64,000 bases of DNA, taken from NCBI GenBank assembly GCA_030157785.1, contig JAOAUC010000055.1, positions 62,001 through 126,000 of the forward strand, written 5' to 3'. Shown here one piece after another: positions 9,437 through 18,275 of the stretch (the stretch's first letter is position 1; each line of letters begins with the position of its first letter). Origin of the DNA: Zoogloea oleivorans. GTDB lineage: Bacteria > Pseudomonadota > Gammaproteobacteria > Burkholderiales > Rhodocyclaceae. Position numbers and translations under genes: made by a program. Under the pieces are notes generated by a model that did no database searches, was not told where the DNA came from, and worked only from the letters and a program-made list of their open reading frames with translations.

Positions 9437-10858
9437 ATGTCCGCCCTGCCCGAAACCCTTGTCCAGCAACTCGCCGAGCGCTTCGGCAAGCGCTTTTCCA
9501 CCGCCGAAGCCATCCGCACCCACCACGGCCACGATGAATCCCACTTTCCCGACGCGCTGCCCGACGGCGTGGTGTGGCCCCACTCCACCGCCGAGGTGGT
9601 CGACATCGTCAATCTGTGCCGTGCGCACCGGGTTCCGCTGATTCCCTTCGGCGTGGGCAGTTCGCTGGAAGGCCACGTGCTGGCCACCCACGGCGGCATC
9701 AGCCTCGACATGTCGGAGATGAATCAGGTTCTCGCCATCCACGCCGAAGACATGGACGCCGTCGTTCAGCCCGGCCTGACCCGCAAGGCCCTCAACGCGG
9801 CCCTGCACGGCAGCGGCCTGTTCTTCCCCATCGACCCTGGCGCCGACGCCTCGCTGGGCGGCATGACCGCCACCCGCGCCTCCGGCACCAACGCCGTACG
9901 CTACGGCACCATGCGCGAAAACGTGCTGGCGCTGGAAGTGGTGCTCGCCGACGGACGCGTCATCCGCACCGGCGGCCGGGCCCGCAAGTCGTCGGCCGGC
10001 TACGACCTGACCCGCCTCTTCGTCGGCTCGGAAGGCACGCTGGGCGTGATCACCGAAGTCACCGTGCGTCTGCATCCGCTGCCCGAAGCCGTATCGGCCG
10101 CCACCTGCTCCTTCCCCGACGTGGCCAGCGCCGTGCAGACCGTCATCCAGACCATTCAGCTCGGCGTGCCGGTGGCGCGCATCGAACTCCTCGACGCCCT
10201 CACCGTGCATTCGGTGAACCGCTTCAGCAAGACCAGCCTGCGCGAAGCGCCGATGCTCGTCTTCGAATTCCACGGCTCGCCCGCCAGTGTCGAGGAACAA
10301 GCGCAAACCGTACAGGAACTGGCCCGCGACAACGGTGGCGAGGACTTCGAATGGGCCACCCGCCCCGAAGACCGCACCCGCCTGTGGCAGGCCCGCCACG
10401 ACGTGTACTTTGCCGGCCTCAACCTGCAACCCGGCTGCCGGGCAGTGACCACCGACGTGTGCGTCCCCATCTCGCGCCTCGCCGAGGCCATCGCCGGCAC
10501 CCAGCAGGACATCGCCGACAGCGGCCTCGTCGCCCCGGTGGTCGGCCACGTGGGCGACGGCAATTTCCACGTGCTGATTCTCACCGACCCCGACAACGCC
10601 GATCAGGTCGCCCGTGCCGAAGCCCTCGGCCGGCGCATCGTCGAGCGCGCCCTGGCGCTGGATGGGACCTGCACCGGCGAGCACGGCATCGGCCTCGGCA
10701 AGCGGGATTTCCTCCTCGCCGAGCACGGTGAAGGGGTGGCCGTGATGGCCAGCCTGAAAGCCGCACTCGATCCGCTCATGCTGATGAATCCAGGCAAGAT
10801 CGTGCCGACCTATTTGCATAAAAACAACACCCCTCGTTCAGACACAGCCAATCCGTAG
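9437..10858 (+). CDS. FAD-linked D-lactate/D-2-hydroxyacid dehydrogenase (GlcD/LdhD family)
   Basis: A 473-residue flavoprotein of the vanillyl-alcohol-oxidase fold. The FAD domain shows [11 protein letters not shown], then [20 protein letters not shown] and a [12 protein letters not shown] segment. The C-terminal cap ends with [13 protein letters not shown], the conserved motif of D-lactate dehydrogenase (cytochrome) and glycolate oxidase GlcD. It probably oxidises D-lactate or a related D-2-hydroxyacid and passes electrons to the respiratory chain. There is no iron-sulfur GlcF partner next to it, which favours the single-subunit LdhD type. The start MSALPETL is preferred over an upstream ATG at 9407 that adds a proline-rich leader. 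Confidence 0.88.
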   Translation: MSALPETLVQQLAERFGKRFSTAEAIRTHHGHDESHFPDALPDGVVWPHSTAEVVDIVNLCRAHRVPLIPFGVGSSLEGHVLATHGGISLDMSEMNQVLAIHAEDMDAVVQPGLTRKALNAALHGSGLFFPIDPGADASLGGMTATRASGTNAVRYGTMRENVLALEVVLADGRVIRTGGRARKSSAGYDLTRLFVGSEGTLGVITEVTVRLHPLPEAVSAATCSFPDVASAVQTVIQTIQLGVPVARIELLDALTVHSVNRFSKTSLREAPMLVFEFHGSPASVEEQAQTVQELARDNGGEDFEWATRPEDRTRLWQARHDVYFAGLNLQPGCRAVTTDVCVPISRLAEAIAGTQQDIADSGLVAPVVGHVGDGNFHVLILTDPDNADQVARAEALGRRIVERALALDGTCTGEHGIGLGKRDFLLAEHGEGVAVMASLKAALDPLMLMNPGKIVPTYLHKNNTPRSDTANP

Positions 10859-10931
10859 CGGATGCGCTAGCATTCTTCGGGCATTGTTCCGGCAGTGCCA
10901 AAACAAACAAACCTATCCGAGGGTCTGACAC

Positions 10932-11414
10932 ATGAAAAAAATCCTGTTCCCGCTGTTTGTTTTCCTTCCCGTTACTGCTTTTGCTGCAGCCAACAACGTT
11001 GGCTCCTGCGGTCTGGGCTCCAAGGTTTTTGAAGGCCAGAAGGGCATTGCCCCGCAAGTGCTCGCCGTCACCACCAACGGCACTTTCGGCAACCAGACCT
11101 TCGGCATCACCTCCGGGACCCTCGGCTGCAGCCAGGATGGCGTGGTCACTTCCGCCTGGAAGACCGCCATGTTCATCGATGGCAACAAGGCCCAACTGGC
11201 CCGCGACGCCGCCTCCGGCCGGGGTGAAACCCTGGATGCGCTGGCTGCCCTGCTGAAGATCGACACCCAGGACAAGGCCGCTTTCGTCAGCCTGACCAAG
11301 GCCCGTCACGCCGAGATCTTCGCTTCCGTCGACTCCGCCGACAGCATCGCCGCCCAGCTCAAGGCTGCCCTGCAGTCCGACAGCCGCCTGGCCAAGTACG
11401 CCGAAGCGGTCTGA
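10932..11414 (+). CDS. DUF3015 family exported protein
   Basis: A 160-residue protein of unknown function, preceded by a GAGGGTCTGACAC ribosome-site region. It has a clear signal peptide (KKILFPLFVFLPVTAFAAA) ending near residue 20. The mature part begins NNVGSCGLGSKVF and contains TFGITSGTLGC; the Cys and Gly pattern fits the DUF3015 family of periplasmic or outer-membrane proteins. It is a single-gene unit with its own terminator just downstream. Function is not known for the family. Confidence 0.85.
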   Translation: MKKILFPLFVFLPVTAFAAANNVGSCGLGSKVFEGQKGIAPQVLAVTTNGTFGNQTFGITSGTLGCSQDGVVTSAWKTAMFIDGNKAQLARDAASGRGETLDALAALLKIDTQDKAAFVSLTKARHAEIFASVDSADSIAAQLKAALQSDSRLAKYAEAV

Positions 11415-11430
11415 TCCTGCTTCAACCCAT

Positions 11431-11456
11431 AAAGCCCTGTGCCCGCACAGGGCTTT
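11431..11456 (+). terminator. Rho-independent terminator-like hairpin
   Basis: Perfect 11-bp stem AAAGCCCTGTG / CACAGGGCTTT around a four-base loop (CCCG), 16 bases after the DUF3015 stop and followed by ATCTTGT. The T-run is short, but the flanking A and T ends make it useful in both directions. Confidence 0.75.
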
Positions 11457-11486
11457 ATCTTGTCCGTCGCCCGCCGCTGCACCAGC

Positions 11487-13379
11487 ATGAAGACACTGCT
11501 CGCCCTCGGCACATCCCTGTGGCTCGCGCTTGCCCTAGCGCCTGTCCACGCCGACACGCCGGACTACCTGGCCACACTGCAGGCCAGCGCCCGCGCCAGC
11601 CATCTGGCCGACGACCCGGCCTGGGCCGATCTGCTGCAGTATGAGCCCTATCCCCTCACCGGCCACCTGCGCAGCCTGGCCGACGACGCAGGCTTCTTCA
11701 ACGCCCCGGACGGCGCCCGCAACCCGGCCGCGGAGCTTGATGCAACCCTCGCCCGCCTGTTCATCCCGCCCCGCCCCGACGCCCCGGACGATCACCCCCA
11801 GTGCCGCTTCCCGGCCCGCTACCACTGGCTGAAAAACCGCCTGACCATCGACCCGGCCCGTCTGCCCGACCAGCCTTGCCCGCGCCTCGACGCATGGATG
11901 AAGGAGATCAATCCGGCCGGCGTGACGCTGGTTTTTCCCTCGGCCTACGTCAACAGTCCGGCCTCGATGTTCGGCCACACCCTGCTGCGCATCGACGCAG
12001 CTGGCCAGACCGAAGCCACCCGGCTGCTCGCCTACACCATCAACTACGCCGCCAAGGCCGACGCGACCGACGGCTTCAGCTTCGCCCTCAAGGGCCTCAC
12101 CGGCCTCTACCCCGGCACCCTGTCCAGCTCGCCCTACTATGCCAAGGTGCGCGAATACAGCGACATGGAAAGCCGCGACGTGTGGGAATACCGGCTCAAC
12201 CTGACGCCCGACGAAACCCGCCAGCTGCTGCGCCACGCCTGGGAAATCGGCGCCACCCGCTTCGACTACTGGTTCTTCGATGAGAACTGCTCCTACATGA
12301 TCCTGCGCCTGCTCGACGTGGCCCGGCCGGGCTTGCGGGTGTCGCAGCAATTCCGCTGGACGGCCATTCCCGTCGACACGGTCAAGGGCGTGGTCGGCGT
12401 CCCCGGGCTGGTCAGCGACATCACCTTTCGCCCCTCGGCAGGCACCGAACTGGCCCACCGGGCCAGCCGCCTCGACACAGCCGAAATGGACGCCGCCATC
12501 GCCGTGGCCGACGGTCGCAGCGCCCCCGCCAGCCTCGGCACCGGGCAAACCGCCATCGAACAACTCGAATTCGCCGACCGCCTGGTGTCTTTCCGCGGCC
12601 ACGCCGGCAAGCTCGAGCAGGACGACGCCCTCGCCCGCCTGAAAGCCATCCAGACCACCCGCAGCCAGTTGCCCGCCATCGACAGCGGCGCCGTGCCGGT
12701 GCCGCCACGCCCGGAAGCCGGTCATGCCTCGGGCCGCATCGGCCTGGCCGCCGGCCATCTGGGCGGCGCATCCGCCCTGTTTCTCGACCTGCGCCCGGCC
12801 TACCACGACCTCCTCGACCCGGAAACCGGCTATGCCCGCGGCGCGCAGATCCGCTTCCTCGACATCGCCGCCAGCCAGCGTGAAGGCCGGGGCTGGCAGC
12901 TCGACCGTTTCCTGCCGGTGGACATCGTCTCCGTCGCCCCCCGCCGCAGCTGGACCCAACCCCTGTCGTGGAAAGTCCGCTTCGGCTGGGAACGCGCCCT
13001 CGGCGCCAACCGGGCGGCCAGCCCGATGCTCGCCGGCGGCCCCGGCGCAGCCTGGGAATGGCAAGGCCTGATCGGCTACGTCTTCCTCGAAAACCAGCTC
13101 CTCAGCCATGGCGACATCCGCGGCGGGTGGACCATCGGCAGCGGCCCTCTGGCCGGGCTCCTGTGGGATGCGGGCAGCCGCAGCCGGCTGCAACTGGAAG
13201 CCAGCCGCCAATGGTTCGTCGAAAACCGCCTCGACCGCTCCGCTGCCCGCGCCAGTTTGCGCACCCGCCTCAGCCCGCAGGACAACCTCGTCGTCGCCAG
13301 CGAATGGACGCGGATTGCGCTGCCCGCAGCCGATCACCAGGAGCGCCGCTTGTCCATCGGCTGGCAGCACTACTTCTGA
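11487..13379 (+). CDS. DUF4105 (Lnb N-terminal-like) exported protein
   Basis: A 630-residue protein with a signal peptide (KTLLALGTSLWLALALAP, cleavage near VHA-DT). The central part carries VFPSAYVNSPASMFGHTLLR and WFFDENCSYMILRLLD, with the conserved His and Cys of the DUF4105 family. In that family these residues suggest a NlpC/P60-like thiol hydrolase. The C-terminal third is rich in alternating aromatic and polar strands, as in an outer-membrane barrel-like domain. Likely periplasmic or outer-membrane; the substrate is unknown. The start at ATG 11487 sits right after the preceding terminator; an earlier in-frame ATG at 11439 lies inside the hairpin. Confidence 0.82.
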   Translation: MKTLLALGTSLWLALALAPVHADTPDYLATLQASARASHLADDPAWADLLQYEPYPLTGHLRSLADDAGFFNAPDGARNPAAELDATLARLFIPPRPDAPDDHPQCRFPARYHWLKNRLTIDPARLPDQPCPRLDAWMKEINPAGVTLVFPSAYVNSPASMFGHTLLRIDAAGQTEATRLLAYTINYAAKADATDGFSFALKGLTGLYPGTLSSSPYYAKVREYSDMESRDVWEYRLNLTPDETRQLLRHAWEIGATRFDYWFFDENCSYMILRLLDVARPGLRVSQQFRWTAIPVDTVKGVVGVPGLVSDITFRPSAGTELAHRASRLDTAEMDAAIAVADGRSAPASLGTGQTAIEQLEFADRLVSFRGHAGKLEQDDALARLKAIQTTRSQLPAIDSGAVPVPPRPEAGHASGRIGLAAGHLGGASALFLDLRPAYHDLLDPETGYARGAQIRFLDIAASQREGRGWQLDRFLPVDIVSVAPRRSWTQPLSWKVRFGWERALGANRAASPMLAGGPGAAWEWQGLIGYVFLENQLLSHGDIRGGWTIGSGPLAGLLWDAGSRSRLQLEASRQWFVENRLDRSAARASLRTRLSPQDNLVVASEWTRIALPAADHQERRLSIGWQHYF

Positions 13380-13472
13380 GACGCCGCAACGTAAGACGCT
13401 TGATCTTGCTCAACGGGATTCACCACCCCGCGCGCTAGCCTGCAAGGAGTACGTCCCCTACCAGGTGACAGC

Positions 13473-15509
13473 ATGCGCGACTCGTCAGTGGTTTCCTTGG
13501 TGCGAAGTACGGACTACCGGGTGGAGGCGCTCGGGCAGGCAATCGAAGAGGCACTCCGGCTGATCGACCTGCCACTGGCCCGACTCATCCGCCCCGGGGC
13601 ACGGGTACTGATCAAGCCTTACCTGCGCCACGGCAGCGTACGCCAGCCCGAAACACGCATGGTGTCGCACCCGGCGCTGATCGAGGCAAGCATCCGGCTG
13701 GTGCGTGACTGCGGCGGCCACCCGGTGCTGGGCGACGAAGGCTCGCGCTACCTGCACAAGCCGCCGCTGCATCCCGACGCCCTGTGGCTGCACTTGCTCG
13801 CCGACCGCAGCGGCGCCGAACTGGTGAGCTTTGCCAAGGCCGGCGGACGCATCCTGCCCAGCCGTATCCCGCGCCCGCGGGAGTACCTGCTGACCCGCGC
13901 CGTGCTCGATGCAGACGTAGTGATCAGCCTGGCCAATCCCCAGCCCCATCCAAGCCTGATCTGGAGCGGCGCGGTCAAGAACATGTTCAACGCCCTCATC
14001 GGCGAGGGCAGCAGCCGGATCTTCACGCTGCTGTACGACGAGGAGAAGATCGCCTCGGCCATGGCCGATGTCTGCCGCCTGTGCCGCCCCACCGTCAGCC
14101 TGGCCGACATGAGCACCATCTGCCCCGGCTACAAGGAGGAGCTGTGGCGGGTCGGCCTGCTCGGCGCCTCCACCGACCCGGTCGCCCTCGACAGCGCCTG
14201 CGTCCAGGCGCTGGGCTGGAATCCGGCGGACATCCCCGGCCTGACCTGGGGCGAGCGGCTCGGCGTGGGTCACTGGCAACGGGAACGCATCGAACTGCGC
14301 GGCTTGCCGTGGTCTGCGCTGCCGGTGTTCGACGTGCCCCGTCCGCCCCTTCGGGCCGACCCGCCGGAAACCGCCTTGCAGGGGGCCATGCGGACCCTCA
14401 CCAAAACCACCCTGCGATCACGGCCGGTCATCGACCGCAAACGCTGCAGCCGCTGCACGGACTGCGTCAGGATCTGCCCGATCGGCGTCATCCGGCAAGA
14501 CACAAGCGGCGCGCCGCACATCGACTACACCCGCTGCGCCGACTGCATGGTGTGCGCCGACGCCTGCCGGGAGAAGGCCATCCAGCTCGCCCCGCGCGGC
14601 TGGGTGGCGGCCCTGCGCTGGCCCGCCGGCCAGGTCCGTCGTTTGTGGCGCCGTGGCAAGGCCGGCCATGTCTGGCGCCTCGGGCCAGTCGCCCTGCGCT
14701 GGCACCTGGAAATCGCCAAGCCTGTCCGCACACCGCGGCATCACCCGCCCCCCGTTTCCGTTGAGGAACCTCAAAACATGGACAACTCCGCTCAAGCGCC
14801 CCGGGAAAACGGGCTGGCCCTGATTGTCGGCGCCGGGCCCGGCCTCGGCAGCGCCCTTGCACGGCGCTTCGCCCGGGCCGGCATGGACGTGGCCGTGGTC
14901 GCCCGCAACGGGCCTCGGCTGGACGGACTGGTTGCCGAGCTGCAGGCGCTTGGCGTCACGGCCCGCGCCTACGCCTGCGACATCACGCAGGACCAGCAGG
15001 TCGTCGACACCGTGCGCGCCGTGTGCTGCGAGATGGATGTGCCGAAGCTGGCGGTGTACAACGTGGAGCATTTCGGGCCCGGCCACGTGGTGGACATAGA
15101 AACCGCTGCCTTCCTCGAATGCTGGCGGGTCAATTGCCTGGGCGCCTTTCTGGTCGGCCGCGAAGTCGCCCGGGCCATGCTTACCCGGGGCCGCGGCACG
15201 CTCATCTTTACCGGCACCACCGCCGCCACCCGCGGCCGCGACGGCTACGCCAACATGGCGGTGGGCAAGTGGGGGCAACGGGCCCTGGCCCAGTGCATGG
15301 CGCGGGAACTGGGGCCGAAAGGCATCCACGTGGCCCACGTGATCATCGACGGCGGCATCCTCAAGGATTACGCCCCGCCTTTCATGCACGAACGCATGCT
15401 CGGGCTCTTCCCCGACGAAATCGCCGAAAACTACCTCGCCCTGCACCGCCAGCACCCCAGCACCTGGACGCAGGAGCTGGACCTGCGGCCATGGGTGGAG
15501 AAGTTCTGA
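13473..15509 (+). CDS. DUF362 - two 4Fe-4S motifs - atypical SDR fusion protein
   Basis: One uninterrupted 678-residue frame with three parts. Residues 1-310 are a DUF362 domain (VLIKPYLRHGSV, GDEGSRYLHK, WSGAVKNMFNALIGEG). Residues about 325-375 hold two ferredoxin-type clusters (CSRCTDCVRICP and CADCMVCADAC). Residues 445-678 are a short-chain dehydrogenase fold (LIVGAGPGLGSALARR). In the SDR part the catalytic Lys is present (NMAVGK) but the usual Tyr four residues earlier is Met. An ATG at 14778, preceded by TGAGGAACC, could start the SDR part on its own. It lies 176 bases before the aryl polyene operon and may add redox chemistry to it, but nothing links it directly. Electron-transfer role is inference. 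Confidence 0.8.
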   Translation: MRDSSVVSLVRSTDYRVEALGQAIEEALRLIDLPLARLIRPGARVLIKPYLRHGSVRQPETRMVSHPALIEASIRLVRDCGGHPVLGDEGSRYLHKPPLHPDALWLHLLADRSGAELVSFAKAGGRILPSRIPRPREYLLTRAVLDADVVISLANPQPHPSLIWSGAVKNMFNALIGEGSSRIFTLLYDEEKIASAMADVCRLCRPTVSLADMSTICPGYKEELWRVGLLGASTDPVALDSACVQALGWNPADIPGLTWGERLGVGHWQRERIELRGLPWSALPVFDVPRPPLRADPPETALQGAMRTLTKTTLRSRPVIDRKRCSRCTDCVRICPIGVIRQDTSGAPHIDYTRCADCMVCADACREKAIQLAPRGWVAALRWPAGQVRRLWRRGKAGHVWRLGPVALRWHLEIAKPVRTPRHHPPPVSVEEPQNMDNSAQAPRENGLALIVGAGPGLGSALARRFARAGMDVAVVARNGPRLDGLVAELQALGVTARAYACDITQDQQVVDTVRAVCCEMDVPKLAVYNVEHFGPGHVVDIETAAFLECWRVNCLGAFLVGREVARAMLTRGRGTLIFTGTTAATRGRDGYANMAVGKWGQRALAQCMARELGPKGIHVAHVIIDGGILKDYAPPFMHERMLGLFPDEIAENYLALHRQHPSTWTQELDLRPWVEKF

Positions 15510-15556
15510 CCAGCCCGGGCTCGCAAACAGTCATTTGTCATCGCCCGGCAGGCGCC

Positions 15557-15583
15557 TTGTTCGACGGGGCCTCATGTTAAAAT
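15557..15583 (+). promoter_or_regulatory. Possible sigma70 promoter of the aryl polyene operon
   Basis: TTGTTC and TAAAAT separated by 15 bases, about 100 bases before the ACP start. The -10 is good; the spacing is short. It is the best match in the 176-base gap between the DUF362/SDR gene and the operon. Confidence 0.3.
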
Positions 15584-15685
15584 CGGACGAATTCTTCTCG
15601 ACCGGCGGCAACGCAGCCCTTGCCGTTCGCAAGGCCCGGTCCGCCCGAGATTCTTTCACGCCCGTTTCCTGCATCCGAACACACC

Positions 15686-15976
15686 ATGACCACGACGCCC
15701 CCTGATAGCACGCAGGACACCACCCCGTCCCTGGCCGAAGTCGCCGAGATCATCGTGACCGCCCTCAATCTGGAAATGTCACCCGCCGAGATCGATCCCG
15801 ATGCCTCCCTCTTCGGTGACGGCCTCGGGCTGGACTCCATCGACATCCTGGAGATCGCCCTCGTCATCTCGAAGCGCTACGGCATCCAGCTGCGTGCCGA
15901 CAGCGAGGACAACACCAGCATCTTCCGGTCGCTGCGCAGCCTCACGAACTACGTCGCCAGCCAAAAGGCCGCATGA
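15686..15976 (+). CDS. Acyl carrier protein of the aryl polyene cluster
   Basis: A 96-residue carrier protein. Its GLGLDSIDILEIAL segment holds the Ser that receives the phosphopantetheine arm (DSID), in the middle of a typical four-helix ACP sequence, with an acidic composition (MSPAEIDPDASLFG). It is the first gene of the plus-strand operon and would carry the hydroxybenzoate starter and the growing polyene. Its TGA overlaps the ATG of the next gene (ATGA). Aryl polyene clusters of Enterobacteria carry two ACPs; only one is visible here. The start at 15686 is chosen because the upstream in-frame extension is not ACP-like. Confidence 0.93.
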   Translation: MTTTPPDSTQDTTPSLAEVAEIIVTALNLEMSPAEIDPDASLFGDGLGLDSIDILEIALVISKRYGIQLRADSEDNTSIFRSLRSLTNYVASQKAA

Positions 15977-16623
15977 ACAGCAAGGTTCGGCCGCTTCTTG
16001 CCGGACTGCTCATCGGTGGGCTGATCGTCTCCTACGACGGTCTCATCCATTACGTCAGCACCTTTCCCGACGCAGCCCCGTGGGCGGCCTTGATCACTCT
16101 GGTGCCCGCCATCGCCTTCGGCCTGGGCCTGCTGTTCAAGCGCTGCGGCTGGCTCCCGGCCACGCTCGGCGGACTGCTCGTGGCCGGTCTTTCCGTGCAG
16201 TTGTGGCCGCTGCTTCGGGAGAACCTGACCTGGCTCTACCTGGCCCAGTACCTCAGCACCAACATCGCCCTCGGCCTGTACTTCGGCCGCAGCCTGGGTG
16301 CGGGCCGGATACCCGTGTGCACCGCCGTCGCCGCCATGGCCCACCCCACGCTCACACCGGCCCTGCAGCACTACACGCGCCGGGTCACCCAGGCCTGGAC
16401 CACCTTCTTCTTTGCCAGTGCGGCGCTCTCGGCGATGCTTTATTTTCTGGCTCCGGCAAAAACCTGGTCCCTGTTCTCGAACGTTTTCTACCTGCCCTCG
16501 CTGGCCCTGATGTTCCTGGTCGAAGGCCTCGTACGGCTGCGTGCCCTGCCCCCGGAAGATCGCCAGAGCGTCATCGCGACGATCCGGGCCTATCAGGCCA
16601 GCACCCGACGAAACAGCGCATAG
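15973..16623 (+). CDS. COG4648-type integral membrane protein of the aryl polyene cluster
   Basis: A 216-residue inner-membrane protein with about six hydrophobic segments (for instance LLAGLLIGGLIVSYDGLIHY, AALITLVPAIAFGLGLLF, TFFFASAALSAMLYFLA). Similar COG4648 proteins sit between the ACP and the adenylate-forming ligase in aryl polyene and xanthomonadin clusters, where their job is unproven. It may organise the membrane-bound synthesis complex. The gene overlaps the ACP stop and is 15 bases before the ligase. Family assignment rests on topology and position. Confidence 0.78.
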   Translation: MNSKVRPLLAGLLIGGLIVSYDGLIHYVSTFPDAAPWAALITLVPAIAFGLGLLFKRCGWLPATLGGLLVAGLSVQLWPLLRENLTWLYLAQYLSTNIALGLYFGRSLGAGRIPVCTAVAAMAHPTLTPALQHYTRRVTQAWTTFFFASAALSAMLYFLAPAKTWSLFSNVFYLPSLALMFLVEGLVRLRALPPEDRQSVIATIRAYQASTRRNSA

Positions 16624-16638
16624 CGCCGACCTGCCTCG

Positions 16639-17976
16639 ATGAGCATCTCCACCCAGCCCCTTACCGACCACCCTGCACCGGACAGCGTCCTTGCCTGGCA
16701 GCCCGACGGCCCGGTCAGCCGCGACCGCTTCCTCGCCGATGTAAACCAGCTGGCCGACCTGCTTCCCGCAGGCCGCCACATTCTCAATATCTGCCAGAAC
16801 CGCTACCACTTCCTGGTCGGGCTTGCCGCTGCCATCGTTACCGGGCGGATCAGCCTGCTGCCCTCTACACTCGCACCGGAAGCCATTGCCCGTCTGCGCA
16901 GCGAAACGCCAGACCTGCTGTACCTGCACGACGGCCATGCCGACACCATCGATCTGCCCGGTCTCGCCTTCCCGGCGCCGCTCCCGCTGACGGACCGCAA
17001 CCTGCCGGTGCCCGGCATCCCCACCGATCAGGTCGTCGCCCACGTCTACACTTCCGGCTCCACCGGCATCCCGCTGACCCACCAAAAGACCTGGGGCGCC
17101 CTCGTCAGCAGTGCCCGCGCCGAAGCCGAACGCCTCGGTGCCCGCGGCCACGCGCTGGTCGGCACCGTCCCGCCCCAGCACATGTACGGCCTTGAATCGA
17201 CCGTGCTGATCAGCCTCCACGGCGGTGCCGCCGCGTGGTCCGGACGCCCCTTCTACCCCGCGGATATCGCCGCTGCGCTGGCCGCAGTACCCGCGCCCCG
17301 CGCCCTCGTCACCACCCCATTCCACTTGCGCACGCTGCTCGACGCCGACGTGTTCATGCCGCCCATCGACTTCATCCTGTCCGCCACCGCCCCCCTGTCG
17401 GAAGAGCTCGCCACCCGCGCCGAGGCCACCCTCGGCGCGCCGCTCCACGAGATCTACGGCAGCACCGAAACCGGCCAGCTGGCCAGCCGGCGCGCCACCG
17501 CCACCCGCGCCTGGCACCTCCTCGGCGACGCCCGCCTGCGTCCCGACGGTGACGGTCACGTGGCCAGCGGCGGGCACGTGGAAGGCATCGTTCCGATCAA
17601 CGACGTCATCGAACCCACCGACGAGCACCACTTCCTGCTCCATGGACGCAACGCGGACCTGATCAACATCGCCGGCAAGCGCACCTCGCTGGCCTGGCTG
17701 AACCAGCAACTCACCGGCCTGCCTGGCGTCCACGACGGCGCCTTCTTCATGCCCGACGAAGAGCCCGACGACCACGTCACCCGCCTGTGTGCCTGCGTGG
17801 TAGCGCCAAGCCATACCGCGAAAAGCCTGCTGAACGCCCTGCGCACACGCATCGACCCGGTGTTCCTGCCGCGCCCGCTGATCTTCACCGACAAGCTGCC
17901 CCGCAACGCCGCCAGCAAGCTGCCGCGGGCCGGCCTGCTGGCCCTGCTGCCGCCCAAGGACAAGGCCGGCGCATGA
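16639..17976 (+). CDS. Adenylate-forming acyl/aryl-ACP ligase
   Basis: A 445-residue member of the ANL superfamily. The phosphate-binding loop is YTSGSTGIPLTHQK near residue 135, the aromatic/acyl pocket region ends with EIYGSTETGQLASR, and the hinge/catalytic part includes LLHGRNADLINIAGKR. The C-terminal lid has the catalytic Lys candidate in LPRNAASKLPR. In aryl polyene clusters this enzyme activates a hydroxybenzoate or related starter with ATP and loads it on the ACP. It is shorter than acyl-CoA synthetases (about 500 aa or more), as usual in these clusters. Stop and next start overlap (ATGA). Confidence 0.88.
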   Translation: MSISTQPLTDHPAPDSVLAWQPDGPVSRDRFLADVNQLADLLPAGRHILNICQNRYHFLVGLAAAIVTGRISLLPSTLAPEAIARLRSETPDLLYLHDGHADTIDLPGLAFPAPLPLTDRNLPVPGIPTDQVVAHVYTSGSTGIPLTHQKTWGALVSSARAEAERLGARGHALVGTVPPQHMYGLESTVLISLHGGAAAWSGRPFYPADIAAALAAVPAPRALVTTPFHLRTLLDADVFMPPIDFILSATAPLSEELATRAEATLGAPLHEIYGSTETGQLASRRATATRAWHLLGDARLRPDGDGHVASGGHVEGIVPINDVIEPTDEHHFLLHGRNADLINIAGKRTSLAWLNQQLTGLPGVHDGAFFMPDEEPDDHVTRLCACVVAPSHTAKSLLNALRTRIDPVFLPRPLIFTDKLPRNAASKLPRAGLLALLPPKDKAGA

Positions 17977-18275
17977 CGGAAATCCACTGGACCGTTCCCG
18001 TCGCCCACCCGGCCTTTCCCGGCCACTTCCCCGGCCGCCCGATCCTGCCCGGCGTCGTGCTGGTGGACCAGGCCATGCGCCTCGCCGCCAGCGTCGTCAA
18101 ACCCGGCGTCGCCATCCGCGGCCTTGGCAACGCCAAGTTCTTCCAGCCGGTCGCCCCCGGCACCAGCCTGTTGTTCCGCTACCCGCCGGCCACCGCCACG
18201 GCGCTACGCTTCGAAATCCTCGCCGACGCGCGCATCGTCGCCTCGGGCAGCTTCACCCTCGGGGACTGCCCGTGA
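17973..18275 (+). CDS. ApeI-like 3-hydroxyacyl-ACP dehydratase (hotdog fold)
   Basis: A 100-residue single hotdog domain. The catalytic loop HPAFPGHFPGRPILPGVVLV holds the active His (GHFPG). The acidic partner position is Asp (LVDQAM), as in FabA, rather than the Glu of FabZ. It probably dehydrates 3-hydroxyacyl-ACP intermediates so that conjugated double bonds build up. In other aryl polyene clusters two different hotdog dehydratases work together; the second is at 24954-25391. Start ATG overlaps the ligase stop, and the stop overlaps the GTG of the acyltransferase, so it is embedded in a coupled run. Confidence 0.85.
   Translation: MTEIHWTVPVAHPAFPGHFPGRPILPGVVLVDQAMRLAASVVKPGVAIRGLGNAKFFQPVAPGTSLLFRYPPATATALRFEILADARIVASGSFTLGDCP

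Noticed and set aside
11535-13370. A 611-codon minus-strand frame opposite the DUF4105 gene
   Set aside because: Composition typical of antisense frames in high-GC DNA; the plus strand has signal peptide and conserved motifs.
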